Positions 34,553 through 43,895 of a stretch of 64,000 bases of DNA are shown here, in pieces. The translations under genes were made by a program, and so were the position numbers. A model generated the notes under the pieces. That model searched no databases, was not told the DNA's origin, and was given only the letters and a program-made list of their open reading frames with translations. Position 1 is the stretch's first letter; each line of letters begins with the position of its first letter. Source of the stretch: an uncultured Porphyromonadaceae bacterium (GTDB taxonomy: Bacteria; Bacteroidota; Bacteroidia; Bacteroidales; Muribaculaceae); contig UQKE01000004.1 in NCBI GenBank assembly GCA_900541555.1, forward strand, positions 23,646 to 87,645. The letters run 5' to 3'.

Positions 34553-35533
34553 TTATTTATGACGCTTGATGATGAAGTCGAAAAGCGCAAGGAATGCCGA
34601 TTTGGCTTCGCTGTCGTCGTATTCGGAAAGAATGGCCGTCGCCTCGTTTTGCAATTTTTCCATTGAGCGGTAGGCGTAGTCGATGCCGCCTTCGCGTTTC
34701 GCAAATTCGATAAGCGTCTCTATTTGTTCTGTGGAAAGCACGTCTGACGTCGTGAGCATTTGTCGCATTTCGTCGCGTTGCGTTGCGTCGGGCTTGGACA
34801 AGGCGTAGATGAGCGGAAGCGTCACTTTTCCTTCCCGCAGGTCGTTGCCGGTGGGTTTCCCTATCGTATTGTCGCGGAAATAGTCGAATGTGTCGTCTTT
34901 GATTTGGAAGCACAATCCAAGCAATTCGATAAACCGAGCAAGATTGTCGATGTCGTGCTCGTTGGCTCCGACGGCATAGCCGGCGATTTGCACGCAGCTG
35001 CGGAATAGCGATGCCGTTTTTTTCCGGATTATTTCGTAGTATGTCTTTTCATCGATCGTGTGGCGGTTGGCAATGTCGATTTGGTCGAGTTCGCCGGTGG
35101 AGAGTTCCTTTCCCAATTCCGATAAAATCCGAACAACGCGGAAATCGTTTGTTTTGGCGGCGCAGGCAAGCGCGTTGCTTACGAAAAAGTCGCCTACGAG
35201 CACGGCGATATGGTTGTCCCAAATGCTGTTGATTGTGTCGCGGCCGCGTCGTTTTTTCGTTTCGTCGATCACATCGTCGTGGATCAGCGAAGCATTGTGG
35301 AGCAATTCGACGGCGGCTGCTCCGTGGAGCACGTATTCGGAAACCTTTCCGGCCAAGAATTTTGCGCTGAGGATAACGATGATGGGGCGAATCTGTTTGC
35401 CTTTCGTTTGCAAATAAGAGTCGACTATTTGTTCAAGCAAGGGACTGTTGCTTTTAAGTGATTGCTTGATGATTGATTCAAGTCTCGATAAATCGGGCGC
35501 GATGAGGGTTTTTATTTCGTCAAAATTCGTCAT
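34553..35533 (-). CDS. Polyprenyl diphosphate synthase
   Basis: The 326-residue protein carries the two Asp-rich motifs of trans-prenyltransferases: LIHDDVIDETKKRRG (first) and FQIKDDTFDYFRD (second), plus GKQIRPIIVILSA. It makes long-chain polyprenyl diphosphates, in Bacteroidales typically the side chain of menaquinone. The start at 35533 (MTNFDEIKTLIAP) follows a -7 box at 35552-35559. Cotranscribed with rnhB. Confidence 0.93.
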   Translation of the reverse strand: MTNFDEIKTLIAPDLSRLESIIKQSLKSNSPLLEQIVDSYLQTKGKQIRPIIVILSAKFLAGKVSEYVLHGAAAVELLHNASLIHDDVIDETKKRRGRDTINSIWDNHIAVLVGDFFVSNALACAAKTNDFRVVRILSELGKELSTGELDQIDIANRHTIDEKTYYEIIRKKTASLFRSCVQIAGYAVGANEHDIDNLARFIELLGLCFQIKDDTFDYFRDNTIGKPTGNDLREGKVTLPLIYALSKPDATQRDEMRQMLTTSDVLSTEQIETLIEFAKREGGIDYAYRSMEKLQNEATAILSEYDDSEAKSAFLALFDFIIKRHK

Positions 35534-35551
35534 AAAACGATTTTTAAGGCA

Positions 35552-35559
35552 CAAAAGTA
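35552..35559 (-). promoter_or_regulatory. -7 box of the polyprenyl synthase-rnhB operon
   Basis: The minus strand reads TACTTTTG, matching TAnnTTTG, 18 bases before the ATG at 35533. It rules out the longer frame beginning at 35554. Confidence 0.6.
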
Positions 35560-35665
35560 ATCATTTATTCCGCGTTTGTTGTAATTTCACAGTTGATTAT
35601 TCGGCCGCATAAGATTTTTTTAGATTTTTCATGCAATTTCGAATGCGCACAGAGAAAAAACGCTA

Positions 35666-38437
35666 ATGATGGAAGAGAAGAAATTATTTTTGCTTGATGC
35701 TTATGCTTTGATTTTTCGTGCTTACCATGCCATGAAAAATTCACCCCGCATCACATCCGACGGGATGAACACGTCGGCTATTTTCGGTTTTGTCAATACG
35801 CTTGAAGAGGTGCTGCGCAAAGAGGCGCCAACGCATATTGCCGTTTGCTTTGATCCGGCGGGGAAGACGTTTCGCCACGAGATGTTTCCGGACTACAAGG
35901 CAGGACGCGAAGCCACTCCGGAGGACATTAAAATAGCGATACCCTACATCAAAGACATTATTCGCGCTTATGGCATTCCGGTTGTGGAAGTGGATGGCTT
36001 TGAGGCCGACGACGTGATTGGCACATTGGCCGTGAAAGGGCAGCGCGCGGGATTCCACACCTATATCATGTCGCCCGACAAAGATTTGAGCCAATTGGTT
36101 GGCGGATTGGTCAGGATTTATCGTCCGGGCTACAAAGGACAACCGCCGGAAGTGCGCGGCGAAAAAGAAGTGTGCGTGGTGTTTGGCATCAATCGCCCTT
36201 CGCAAGTGATCGACATGCTGGCCTTGATGGGAGACAAAGTGGATAATATCACCGGATGCCCCGGTGTCGGCGAAAAGACAGCTTCCAAATTGATTTTGGA
36301 ATTTGATTCGGTGGAAAATGTCATAGCCAACACTGACCGATTGAAAGGCGCTTTGAAGGAAAAAATCGAAACGCATGTAGATGATATTCTTTTTTCCAAG
36401 AAATTGGCCACGATACGCACGGACGCGCCGGTCGAATTGGACGAAGAGGCTTTCGCCCGCCATCCGATCGATGCGGAATTGATGCGACGCATTTTCGAAC
36501 GTTTGGAATTTCGCACATTGCTGTCGCGTGTGCTTGGCAGCAAGCAAACAGTTTCGCCGCCTGCCCCGAAAAGCACGGAGACAGATGCAGAACTTTGGCA
36601 GGGCACACTGTTTGGCGAGGATTCCGAAGCGAAACCGCCTGTTGCGGAAGCCGACGGGAAATACTCATTGGTGGCAGAGCCGGATGTCGAATCGGTGGCA
36701 AACGGTTTGTCGTCTGCAAAGCGGTTGGGATTGCATTTCTTGTTGACGGCCGGCGAACCGATGTGCGCGTCGGTTGCCGGAGTGGCAATCGCCACGTCGG
36801 CCGATGAGGCATATTATTTCCCGATTCCTAAGAATTCGCGGGAAAAAACGATGACGGCGTTGCGGCGATTGTTGGAATCCACGGTTACGGAGAAGGTCGG
36901 GACGGATTTGAAGCGGGCGATGATTGCGTTGCGAGTGCGCGACGGCGTCGGATTGCCGGCTCCGTATTACGACAACGGAATCGCGCATTATTTGCTACAA
37001 CCCGAGACAAGCCACTCGTTGGAGAGAATGACGGAAACGGTTTTGCACGAAATGTTGCCCGAATACCCGATGCCCGAAGGCGTCAAGCCGGCCAAATTCG
37101 ACATTGCTTCCGATTTGCGTCCCGAGGAAATTTGCAGGGCGGCTTGTGCGCGGGCTTGCGCGAATTTGCGGCTGCGCTTGGCGTTCGACGAACGTTTGGC
37201 GGCAGAAGGCATGGCACATTTGCTTTCAGACATCGAGCTGCCGTTGGTGGAAGTGCTTGCCGACATGGAAATGACGGGCGTCAGAATCGATGTCGGGGCG
37301 TTGAAGAATTATTCGGCAGTTTTGACGCAGCGGATGAATGAAATCGAAAAAGAATGCATCGAGCTTGCCGGAGTGGCTTTCAATGTGGCTTCGCCGGCGC
37401 AAGTCGGAGAAATATTGTTCGACCGTTTGCATATCGATGCCAAGGCAAAGAAAACGCGCACAGGGCAATACTCGACTACGGAAGAAGTGCTCGAGAAACT
37501 TGCCGGACGCCATCCGATCGTTGTGAAAATATTGGAATTCAGGAAATTGAAGAAGTTGCTGTCGACTTATGTCGATGCGTTGCCGGAATTGATTAATCCC
37601 CAAACGGGAAAAATCCACACGACATTCAATCAGACGGTGACGGCAACGGGACGTTTGTCGTCGACGAATCCCAATTTGCAGAACATCCCGATTCGCAACG
37701 ACGACGGGCGTGAAATCCGGAAGGCGTTTATTCCCGACGACGGGCATGTGTTTTTTTCAGCCGATTATTCACAAATCGAATTGCGCATTGTCGCGAATGT
37801 GAGCGGAGACGAGGCGATGGTCGAAGCGTTTTTGGACGGAGAGGACATCCATCGCGCGACAGCGGCCAAGATTTTCCATGAAAACATTTCAGATGTGACG
37901 GCCGACCAGCGGCGGAAAGCGAAAACGGCCAATTTCGGCATGATTTACGGCATCTCTGCTTTCGGTCTGTCGGAGCGGTTGCAAATACCTCGAAACGAAG
38001 CAAAAAGCATCATCGAAGGCTATTTCCATACTTTTCCCGGGGTGAAAACATTTATGGAAGAAAGCATCGAGAAATCGCGGCAGCAAGGCTATGTGACCAC
38101 CTTGTTCGGTCGCCGGCGCATGCTTCCCGACATTAATTCGCGGAATGCGATTGTGCGCGGATATGCGGAACGCAACGCGATCAACGCACCGATACAGGGC
38201 ACTGCTGCCGACATCATCAAGATTGCGATGGTGCGCATTTTCCGGCGTTTCAGGGAAGAGGGCATCGCATCGAAGATGATTTTGCAGGTTCACGACGAAT
38301 TGAATTTCGACGTTTTGCCGGAAGAACTCGCTCGCGTGTCGCAGATTGTGAAAGAGGAAATGGAAAATGCATATCGCGGCAGAGTGCCTTTGGTGGCCGA
38401 TTGCGGCACGGGCGGCAATTGGCTCGAAGCTCACTGA
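35666..38437 (+). CDS. polA: DNA polymerase I, proofreading site apparently lost
   Basis: The 923-residue protein has the N-terminal 5'-3' exonuclease (residues 1-290, LLDAYALIFRAYHAM, VEVDGFEADDVIGTLA, GDKVDNITGCPGVG) and the family A polymerase with motif A FFSADYSQIELRIVANVSG, motif B RRKAKTANFGMIYGIS and motif C QVHDELNFDV. The middle 3'-5' exonuclease-like domain (about 330-480) lacks the DxE of exo motif I: the place reads RLGLHFLLTAGEP. The later LKYD-like motif is DLKRAM. Proofreading is therefore probably absent. The start is 35666 or 35669. The gene end overlaps the convergent ferredoxin gene by 7 bases. Confidence 0.95.
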   Translation: MMEEKKLFLLDAYALIFRAYHAMKNSPRITSDGMNTSAIFGFVNTLEEVLRKEAPTHIAVCFDPAGKTFRHEMFPDYKAGREATPEDIKIAIPYIKDIIRAYGIPVVEVDGFEADDVIGTLAVKGQRAGFHTYIMSPDKDLSQLVGGLVRIYRPGYKGQPPEVRGEKEVCVVFGINRPSQVIDMLALMGDKVDNITGCPGVGEKTASKLILEFDSVENVIANTDRLKGALKEKIETHVDDILFSKKLATIRTDAPVELDEEAFARHPIDAELMRRIFERLEFRTLLSRVLGSKQTVSPPAPKSTETDAELWQGTLFGEDSEAKPPVAEADGKYSLVAEPDVESVANGLSSAKRLGLHFLLTAGEPMCASVAGVAIATSADEAYYFPIPKNSREKTMTALRRLLESTVTEKVGTDLKRAMIALRVRDGVGLPAPYYDNGIAHYLLQPETSHSLERMTETVLHEMLPEYPMPEGVKPAKFDIASDLRPEEICRAACARACANLRLRLAFDERLAAEGMAHLLSDIELPLVEVLADMEMTGVRIDVGALKNYSAVLTQRMNEIEKECIELAGVAFNVASPAQVGEILFDRLHIDAKAKKTRTGQYSTTEEVLEKLAGRHPIVVKILEFRKLKKLLSTYVDALPELINPQTGKIHTTFNQTVTATGRLSSTNPNLQNIPIRNDDGREIRKAFIPDDGHVFFSADYSQIELRIVANVSGDEAMVEAFLDGEDIHRATAAKIFHENISDVTADQRRKAKTANFGMIYGISAFGLSERLQIPRNEAKSIIEGYFHTFPGVKTFMEESIEKSRQQGYVTTLFGRRRMLPDINSRNAIVRGYAERNAINAPIQGTAADIIKIAMVRIFRRFREEGIASKMILQVHDELNFDVLPEELARVSQIVKEEMENAYRGRVPLVADCGTGGNWLEAH

Positions 38438-39222
38438 CGTTTCAGCGACGGATGCAAATATTGTCCTTTTTCGAATGGCGCATACCGTCCGCATGAGATC
38501 GCATGGGCGGGGCAATGGTGGTAGCAGGCAAGGCATCCGATGCAGCGTGCATGCCATTGCGGGCGGCCGTCGGTCATGCTGATGTTGCCTGTCGGGCAGG
38601 TGCCGGCGCATATTTTGCAAGCGACACACATTTCTTGATGGAATGAAAGAATTTTTTCGCGTGCCAAGAAGCGCAAGAAAAAAGGGCGGATGATTCGCGT
38701 TTTCAAGAATGCGAATTTGCCGTGGAAAGAGAAATCGCCGACGGATTTGGCGCAAATTTTATCGATGATGCCTTGAATGACAGTTGGCGCATTTTCCAAT
38801 TTGCGTGTTGCCGTTTGCGTGTCGTCAACGTCGAATCCCGGAAGGCAGACATAGGTGTTTGGCATGGCAACGGAGAAAGCAGCGTCGCCATGCAGCCCTG
38901 CGCCTTTGACGGCACGACGCCACAGCCGTGCAGTTTCTCCGACATCGTCGCCGCAAGTGCAGATCATGTAGCAATAATTATTGTCGTCGTAGCCGGGAAA
39001 TCGCAGCGACGACAAGATTCGGTCCAAACCTTTGGGCAAGCCCCATGCATGGATGGGAAATATGAATCCTATCCGTTCGCCTTTGGCAAGGGGAAACGAA
39101 GTCCTTTCCGCTTGCGATTGGTAGAATATGCGCAAGTCGACAAGCCGTTTCTCGCCGAGCAGGGAGGCTGCGGTTTGCGCGACGAAGCGGCTGTTGCCGG
39201 TGGCGGAGAAGTAGAATATCAT
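38431..39222 (-). CDS. EFR1-type flavodoxin-ferredoxin protein
   Basis: The 263-residue protein has a flavodoxin-like N-terminus (MIFYFSATGNSRFVAQTAAS, phosphate-binding loop, then FIFPIHAWGLP) and a C-terminal two-cluster ferredoxin (CVACKICAGTCPTG and CIGCLACYHHCPAHAI). This fits the EFR1-family ferrodoxins of anaerobes, assumed to carry electrons between flavin and iron-sulfur partners. The ATG at 39222 is chosen as the natural flavodoxin start. It is 2 bases after the DUF2027-Smr gene on the same strand, and ends inside the polA end. Confidence 0.9.
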   Translation of the reverse strand: MIFYFSATGNSRFVAQTAASLLGEKRLVDLRIFYQSQAERTSFPLAKGERIGFIFPIHAWGLPKGLDRILSSLRFPGYDDNNYCYMICTCGDDVGETARLWRRAVKGAGLHGDAAFSVAMPNTYVCLPGFDVDDTQTATRKLENAPTVIQGIIDKICAKSVGDFSFHGKFAFLKTRIIRPFFLRFLAREKILSFHQEMCVACKICAGTCPTGNISMTDGRPQWHARCIGCLACYHHCPAHAISCGRYAPFEKGQYLHPSLKRQ

Positions 39223-39224
39223 GT

Positions 39225-40304
39225 TCAGTGGATGGTGACAAGCGTTGCGCCGAAACCATATTCGCGAAACGAGGCGTCTTGGGCTTCGCAACTGCGGTAT
39301 TTGCGTTTAAGTTCGTCGAGAATCGCTTTTCTCAGCACGCCTTCTCCTTTGCCGTGGATAAAAACGATTTTTTGTCCTTTCCGATGGATGTTTTCGTTCA
39401 TGACTCGGCGAAATTCTCCAAGTTGCACTTCGATGATTTCGCCATTTGTCAGCCCCGCCGTCGTGTCGAGCAATGCATTGGTGTGCAAATCTACTTCGAC
39501 AATCTCTTTTGTTTCCGGTTTCGCTTTGTGTTTCGACACGGGGCGAACAGTGTCAAGCCGTTTTTTTGTTTGCATGGCTTGTTCGAGCGCGTTGGCATCG
39601 ATTGGCGCTTGCCGCTGCGGGAGGTCGTCTTTCACGATGTCGAAAGCGATGACGGGTTTTTCGAAATAGAGGTTCGGATGAAAGCAATGCAGTTTGTAGA
39701 ATTTAGTCGCATCGAGGCGATATTCAACGCATGAGGGTGCCTTTGACGCGAAAGATTTTCCGCGTTTGAACGGCACGTATTGGACGGAGAAACGCGACAT
39801 TTCCGCCAAGTCTTCGCGCGACAATTCGTCGACAAGCACTTGCGTGTTTGGTTCCACAAGCCCGTCGAAGCGGCACGCCCATAGCCCGTTTCCGCCGGTA
39901 GTGGCATAAACGGCATAGAGATAGTAATTGCTGTCGTTGACCAAATATGCGCTAATGGGGGAAGTGCTGAAATTCCGGATGTCGTCGGGCTCGTAGGCCA
40001 AAACGATGTTAAGCACGTTGCCTTCCGGCGTCTCGGCTATTTTGATGTCGTCGGATGATTGGTCGGGCATTCTCGCCGGCTGTTCCTTTTTGACAGCCGG
40101 CGCTTCGTATTTGCTCGATTCGTTATTCCCGAATTTCTTTTTTGGCATAATGCCGCCGTCGGGATCGACAACGACACATTCTTTGACAAGCGTGGGCGTT
40201 TCGAAGCCGTCGCTGTCTTCCACGTAAGCGATATTGCCTTCTATTCTTGTCACTTTGCCGCCTCCCACGGCATTGAGGAAGCGCACGATGTCGCCTGCTT
40301 TCAT
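39225..40304 (-). CDS. DUF2027 and Smr domain protein
   Basis: The 359-residue protein begins with an SH3-like segment (MKAGDIVRFLNAVGGGKVTR), has a central beta-sandwich DUF2027 domain (about 100-225, ILN-like VLNIVLAYEPDD, YYLYAVYATTGGN) and ends in an Smr domain (about 270-359, VDLHTNALLD, VFIHGKGEGVLRKAI). Smr domains nick or cleave nucleic acids, as in MutS2; here the MutS2 ATPase is absent. The combination is common in Bacteroidales. Its start overlaps the stop of the upstream dehydrogenase gene by 4 bases. Confidence 0.9.
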   Translation of the reverse strand: MKAGDIVRFLNAVGGGKVTRIEGNIAYVEDSDGFETPTLVKECVVVDPDGGIMPKKKFGNNESSKYEAPAVKKEQPARMPDQSSDDIKIAETPEGNVLNIVLAYEPDDIRNFSTSPISAYLVNDSNYYLYAVYATTGGNGLWACRFDGLVEPNTQVLVDELSREDLAEMSRFSVQYVPFKRGKSFASKAPSCVEYRLDATKFYKLHCFHPNLYFEKPVIAFDIVKDDLPQRQAPIDANALEQAMQTKKRLDTVRPVSKHKAKPETKEIVEVDLHTNALLDTTAGLTNGEIIEVQLGEFRRVMNENIHRKGQKIVFIHGKGEGVLRKAILDELKRKYRSCEAQDASFREYGFGATLVTIH

Positions 40305-41497
40305 AGCTCTAAATCCCCATTGAATATTTCATGCCATGGCAATCCTTGCTTGTTCAGCTCTGCCATGAATGGATCAGGGTCGAATTCTTCCACGTTCCAA
40401 ACTCCGGGGCGTTTCCATAGTCCTTTGAGATACATCATTGCGCCGATCATGGCAGGAACGCCGGTCGTGTAGCTGACGGCTTGCATTCCGGTCTCTTCGT
40501 ATGCAGCATGATGCGAGCAGTTGTTGTAGACGTAGTAGGTGGCCGGATCGCCGTTTTTGTCGATTCCGGCGATGCGGCATCCGATTGATGTTTCTCCGAT
40601 ATAATTTTTCCCGAGATCTTTCGGGTTGGGCAGCACGGCTTTCAAGAATTGTATCGGAACAATTTCCATGCCGTTGTAGTTGATGGGTTCGATGCTTGCC
40701 ATGCCGATGTCTTGAATGACGCGAAGGTGGGTCAAATATTCTTGTCCGAAAGTCATCCAGAAGCGTGCGCGTTGGATTGTCGGATAGTTTTTCACGAGGC
40801 TTTCCAATTCTTCGTGATACATCAGGTATGATTCTTTCGGGCCGATATTCGGATAGTTGAGCGGCTTGTGGATCGACAGCGGGTCGGTTTCGAGCCATTG
40901 GCCGTTTTCATAATATTTCCCGCGTTGCGTGATTTCCCGAATGTTGATTTCCGGATTGAAGTTGGTGGCGAATGCTTTTCCGTGGTTGCCGGCATTGCAA
41001 TCCACAATGTCTAATTGGCGGATTTCGGAAAAATGATGTTTTGCCGCGTAAGCGGTAAACACGCCTGTCACGCCCGGGTCGAATCCGCACCCGAGAATGG
41101 CTGTGATGCCGGCTTTTTCGAAACGGTCCTTGTAGGCCCATTGCCAGCTGTATTGGTATTTTGCTTCGTCGCGCGGTTCATAGTTGGCGGTATCCATATA
41201 GCTGATGCCGCATTCCAGACATGCGTCCATGATGGAAAGGTCTTGGTAGGGCAGTGCCAAATTGATAACGAGATCGGGACGGTGCTTTTTGAACAATGCC
41301 ACCAATTGCGGCACATTGTCGGCATCTACTTCGTCGGTTGCGACATTGCTTTTCCCGATGGCTTTTGCCAACGCGTCGCATTTGCTTTTTGTGCGCGAAG
41401 CAATTATGATTTCGTTGAAAACGTCAGAGTTTTGAGCGCATTTGTGAGCCGCTACGGTAGCAACGCCTCCGGCTCCGATGATTAAAACTTTTGTCAT
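40301..41497 (-). CDS. Saccharopine dehydrogenase-family protein, probable carboxynorspermidine synthase
   Basis: The 398-residue protein has an N-terminal Rossmann fold (KVLIIGAGGVATVAAHKCAQ) and the C-terminal catalytic domain of the saccharopine dehydrogenase family (GCGFDPGVTGVFTAYAAKHH, later YTTGVPAMIGAMMYLKG). In Bacteroidales this type is assigned as carboxynorspermidine synthase, which joins aspartate semialdehyde with a diamine in spermidine synthesis; that substrate choice is from family knowledge. The ATG at 41497 is used; the frame upstream is not family-like. The DUF2027-Smr gene overlaps its end. Confidence 0.85.
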   Translation of the reverse strand: MTKVLIIGAGGVATVAAHKCAQNSDVFNEIIIASRTKSKCDALAKAIGKSNVATDEVDADNVPQLVALFKKHRPDLVINLALPYQDLSIMDACLECGISYMDTANYEPRDEAKYQYSWQWAYKDRFEKAGITAILGCGFDPGVTGVFTAYAAKHHFSEIRQLDIVDCNAGNHGKAFATNFNPEINIREITQRGKYYENGQWLETDPLSIHKPLNYPNIGPKESYLMYHEELESLVKNYPTIQRARFWMTFGQEYLTHLRVIQDIGMASIEPINYNGMEIVPIQFLKAVLPNPKDLGKNYIGETSIGCRIAGIDKNGDPATYYVYNNCSHHAAYEETGMQAVSYTTGVPAMIGAMMYLKGLWKRPGVWNVEEFDPDPFMAELNKQGLPWHEIFNGDLEL

Positions 41498-41543
41498 TTT
41501 CCGATTTTGATATATGGTGAATGTATTTGTTAATTGCAAAAAG

Positions 41544-42893
41544 TTAAAGCATGTACATGCAGACGGTCATGTAGATCATCATGCCGATGATGTCGTTGGT
41601 GATGGTGATGAACGGGCCGGTTGCAATGGCAGGATCGATTTTCAGCTTTTCGAGCATCAACGGGACGAAAGTGCCGAATATGGCTGCAAACAATACAACT
41701 GAAAATAGCGATATGGACACGGCTATGGTGATTCTGAAATCCGGATGGAAACAGAACACGTTGTAGAGAAACACGAGCAGCGAAATGATGCTTGCATTGA
41801 TGAGCGCAAGCCCAAGCTCTTTGAATATTTGCGTGAGCGAATGCTTTATGTCGAGCGAGCCGTTTGCCAAGCCTTGCACGACAATGGCCGACGATTGGAT
41901 GCCGACATTCCCTCCCGTTCCGCCGATGAGCGGAATAAACAAAGCGATGGCAGGATTGTTGGCAAATCCGTGTTCGAAATTTCCCAAAATCCATGAATTC
42001 GACAATCCTCCGATCATTCCGATGAGCAGCCACGGAAGCCGTGCTTTGGTTTGGTCGATGAGTTTGTCGTTGGTTTCGACGTCGGTGGAAAGACCGGATG
42101 CCAATTGGTAGTCGCGTTCTGTTTGTTCGCGGGCTTCGTCCATCACGTCGTCGAAGGTGATGCGCCCCACGAGCCGTCCGATGGAATCGACAACCGGCAT
42201 GACGGCCAAGTCATATTTTTCGAAGGCGATGACTACGTCGTCGAGCGGCTCGTCGGCTTTGACGGAATAAGGGTCGGGCTCCATGACGTGTTTGATTTTT
42301 GATGCGGACGGGTTTGTTATCAACGTTTTGAGCGGCAGGATTCCTTTTAGTTTCCGGTCGTTGTCGACAACGTAGATATAATAGATTTCATCCATGCCTT
42401 CGGCCTGTTCGCGCATTCTCTTGACACATTCCGGCATGCTCCAATTTTCGTCGACAACAATCATTTCCGTACCCATCAAACTGCCGGCAGTGTCTTCCGG
42501 ATACTTCATCAAGTCGATGATGGAGCCGGCTTGCTCGACGTCGTCGACGTGGGAGAGCACTTCTTCTTGGTCTTCTTTGTCGAGTTCTTGGATAAGGTCG
42601 ACGGCATCGTCGGTGTCGAGGTGCTCGACGAAGAGTTTCGCGATGTCTTTGTTCGGCATGTTTTCGAGCAAGCGGTGGCGGTCGTCTTCGTCAAGTTCCA
42701 TCAACGTGTCGGCAGCTGTGTCGCTGTCCAAATGCGACACGACATATTCCGCCTCTTCGTCTTCCATGTTTTTGATGAGTTCGGCTATGTCGGCGGGATG
42801 AAGCTCTTTCAGCTCTTTCATCACGCTTTGCTCGTCGTTGGCCTCTATGTTTTTTCTGAGTTCGTCCAAAAACTCTTCTGAAAATTCTTTCAT
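41544..42893 (-). CDS. mgtE: MgtE-type magnesium transporter
   Basis: The 449-residue protein has the acidic N-domain (residues 1-130, ELHPADIAELIKNMEDEEAE), a CBS-domain pair (about 135-260, YIYVVDNDRKLKGILPLKTL) and five membrane helices with the signature PLIGGTGGNVGIQSSAI. It is a gated Mg2+ channel of the inner membrane. Its ATG overlaps the rsmA stop by 4 bases, so rsmA and mgtE are coupled, as often in Bacteroidales. Confidence 0.95.
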   Translation of the reverse strand: MKEFSEEFLDELRKNIEANDEQSVMKELKELHPADIAELIKNMEDEEAEYVVSHLDSDTAADTLMELDEDDRHRLLENMPNKDIAKLFVEHLDTDDAVDLIQELDKEDQEEVLSHVDDVEQAGSIIDLMKYPEDTAGSLMGTEMIVVDENWSMPECVKRMREQAEGMDEIYYIYVVDNDRKLKGILPLKTLITNPSASKIKHVMEPDPYSVKADEPLDDVVIAFEKYDLAVMPVVDSIGRLVGRITFDDVMDEAREQTERDYQLASGLSTDVETNDKLIDQTKARLPWLLIGMIGGLSNSWILGNFEHGFANNPAIALFIPLIGGTGGNVGIQSSAIVVQGLANGSLDIKHSLTQIFKELGLALINASIISLLVFLYNVFCFHPDFRITIAVSISLFSVVLFAAIFGTFVPLMLEKLKIDPAIATGPFITITNDIIGMMIYMTVCMYML

Positions 42894-43666
42894 GCCGTTT
42901 CCTTGTTTAGAATGTTTGTCAGACGAATAAATTCATTCACGGATAGCTGTTCGGGGCGCCGGCTGAAAATCTCGTCGGCGAGTATTTCCGGATTGTCGGC
43001 AAACGAGCGCAAAGAGTTGCGCAGCATTTTTCGCCGTTGCCCGAATGCCGTTTTGACGACGTTGCGAAACATTCGCTCGTCGCAACCAAGTTCGGTTGTG
43101 CTGTTGCGCCGCAGCCTGATTACGCCGGATTTTACTTTCGGAGGGGGATTGAACACATGTTCGTCGACAGTGAAAAGATATTCGATGTCGTACCATGCTT
43201 GCAAAAGCACCGATAGGATTCCGTACGTTTTCGATCCCGGAGGGGCTGCGATGCGTTCGGCAACTTCTTTTTGCAACATGCCGCTGCAACAGATGATTTT
43301 GTCGCGATGTTCAAGCACTTTGAAAAATATCTGCGATGAGATGTTGTACGGATAGTTGCCAATGACGCAAAACGGTTTGTCGTAGAGCTTGTCGAGGTCG
43401 AGCGCGAGAAAATCGGCTTCGATGATCCTGTCTTGCAGCGAAGGCCGGTTTCGTCGCAGAAATGCCACAGATTCGCGGTCGAGCTCGACGACGGTAAGGT
43501 CGTGGCCTTTCTTGGTTAAAAAATCGGTGAGCACGCCCATCCCCGGGCCTACTTCAAGCACGGGAGTGCCGATGTATGCATCGAGCGTGGCGGCGATGCG
43601 CTCTGCCACTGTCATGTCGGTCAGAAAATGCTGCCCGAGAAATTTTTTCGGCCTGACGTTCTGCAT
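42890..43666 (-). CDS. rsmA: 16S rRNA adenine dimethyltransferase
   Basis: The 258-residue protein begins MQNVRPKKFLGQHFLTDMTV, with the SAM motif VLEVGPGMGVLTDFL and the catalytic IGNYPYNISSQIFF (motif IV, NYPY). It dimethylates the two adjacent adenines near the 3' end of 16S rRNA. The ATG at 43666 is chosen because the longer frame runs through the -7 box at 43706-43713. First gene of the rsmA-mgtE unit. Confidence 0.96.
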   Translation of the reverse strand: MQNVRPKKFLGQHFLTDMTVAERIAATLDAYIGTPVLEVGPGMGVLTDFLTKKGHDLTVVELDRESVAFLRRNRPSLQDRIIEADFLALDLDKLYDKPFCVIGNYPYNISSQIFFKVLEHRDKIICCSGMLQKEVAERIAAPPGSKTYGILSVLLQAWYDIEYLFTVDEHVFNPPPKVKSGVIRLRRNSTTELGCDERMFRNVVKTAFGQRRKMLRNSLRSFADNPEILADEIFSRRPEQLSVNEFIRLTNILNKETA

Positions 43667-43705
43667 GTTGTCGGTTTTTTGGTTATGCTCTGTCGAATTT
43701 AACGG

Positions 43706-43713
43706 CAAAATTA
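43706..43713 (-). promoter_or_regulatory. -7 box of rsmA-mgtE
   Basis: The minus strand reads TAATTTTG, a match to TAnnTTTG, 39 bases before the rsmA ATG. Confidence 0.6.
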
Positions 43714-43895
43714 AAAAAAAATGCCGGAACGACCGCGCCAAGATGGCAGAATGCGTGGGTCGTCGTGCATGGCGGATAAAATAATTTGCATTTTTTTATG
43801 GCAAAAAAGCAACGCGACGTTTTTAAAGGTTAAAATGCGGCATGGGTTTGAATTTTATTTGTAATTTCATCCCGTCAAACATAGAAATGAAGATT

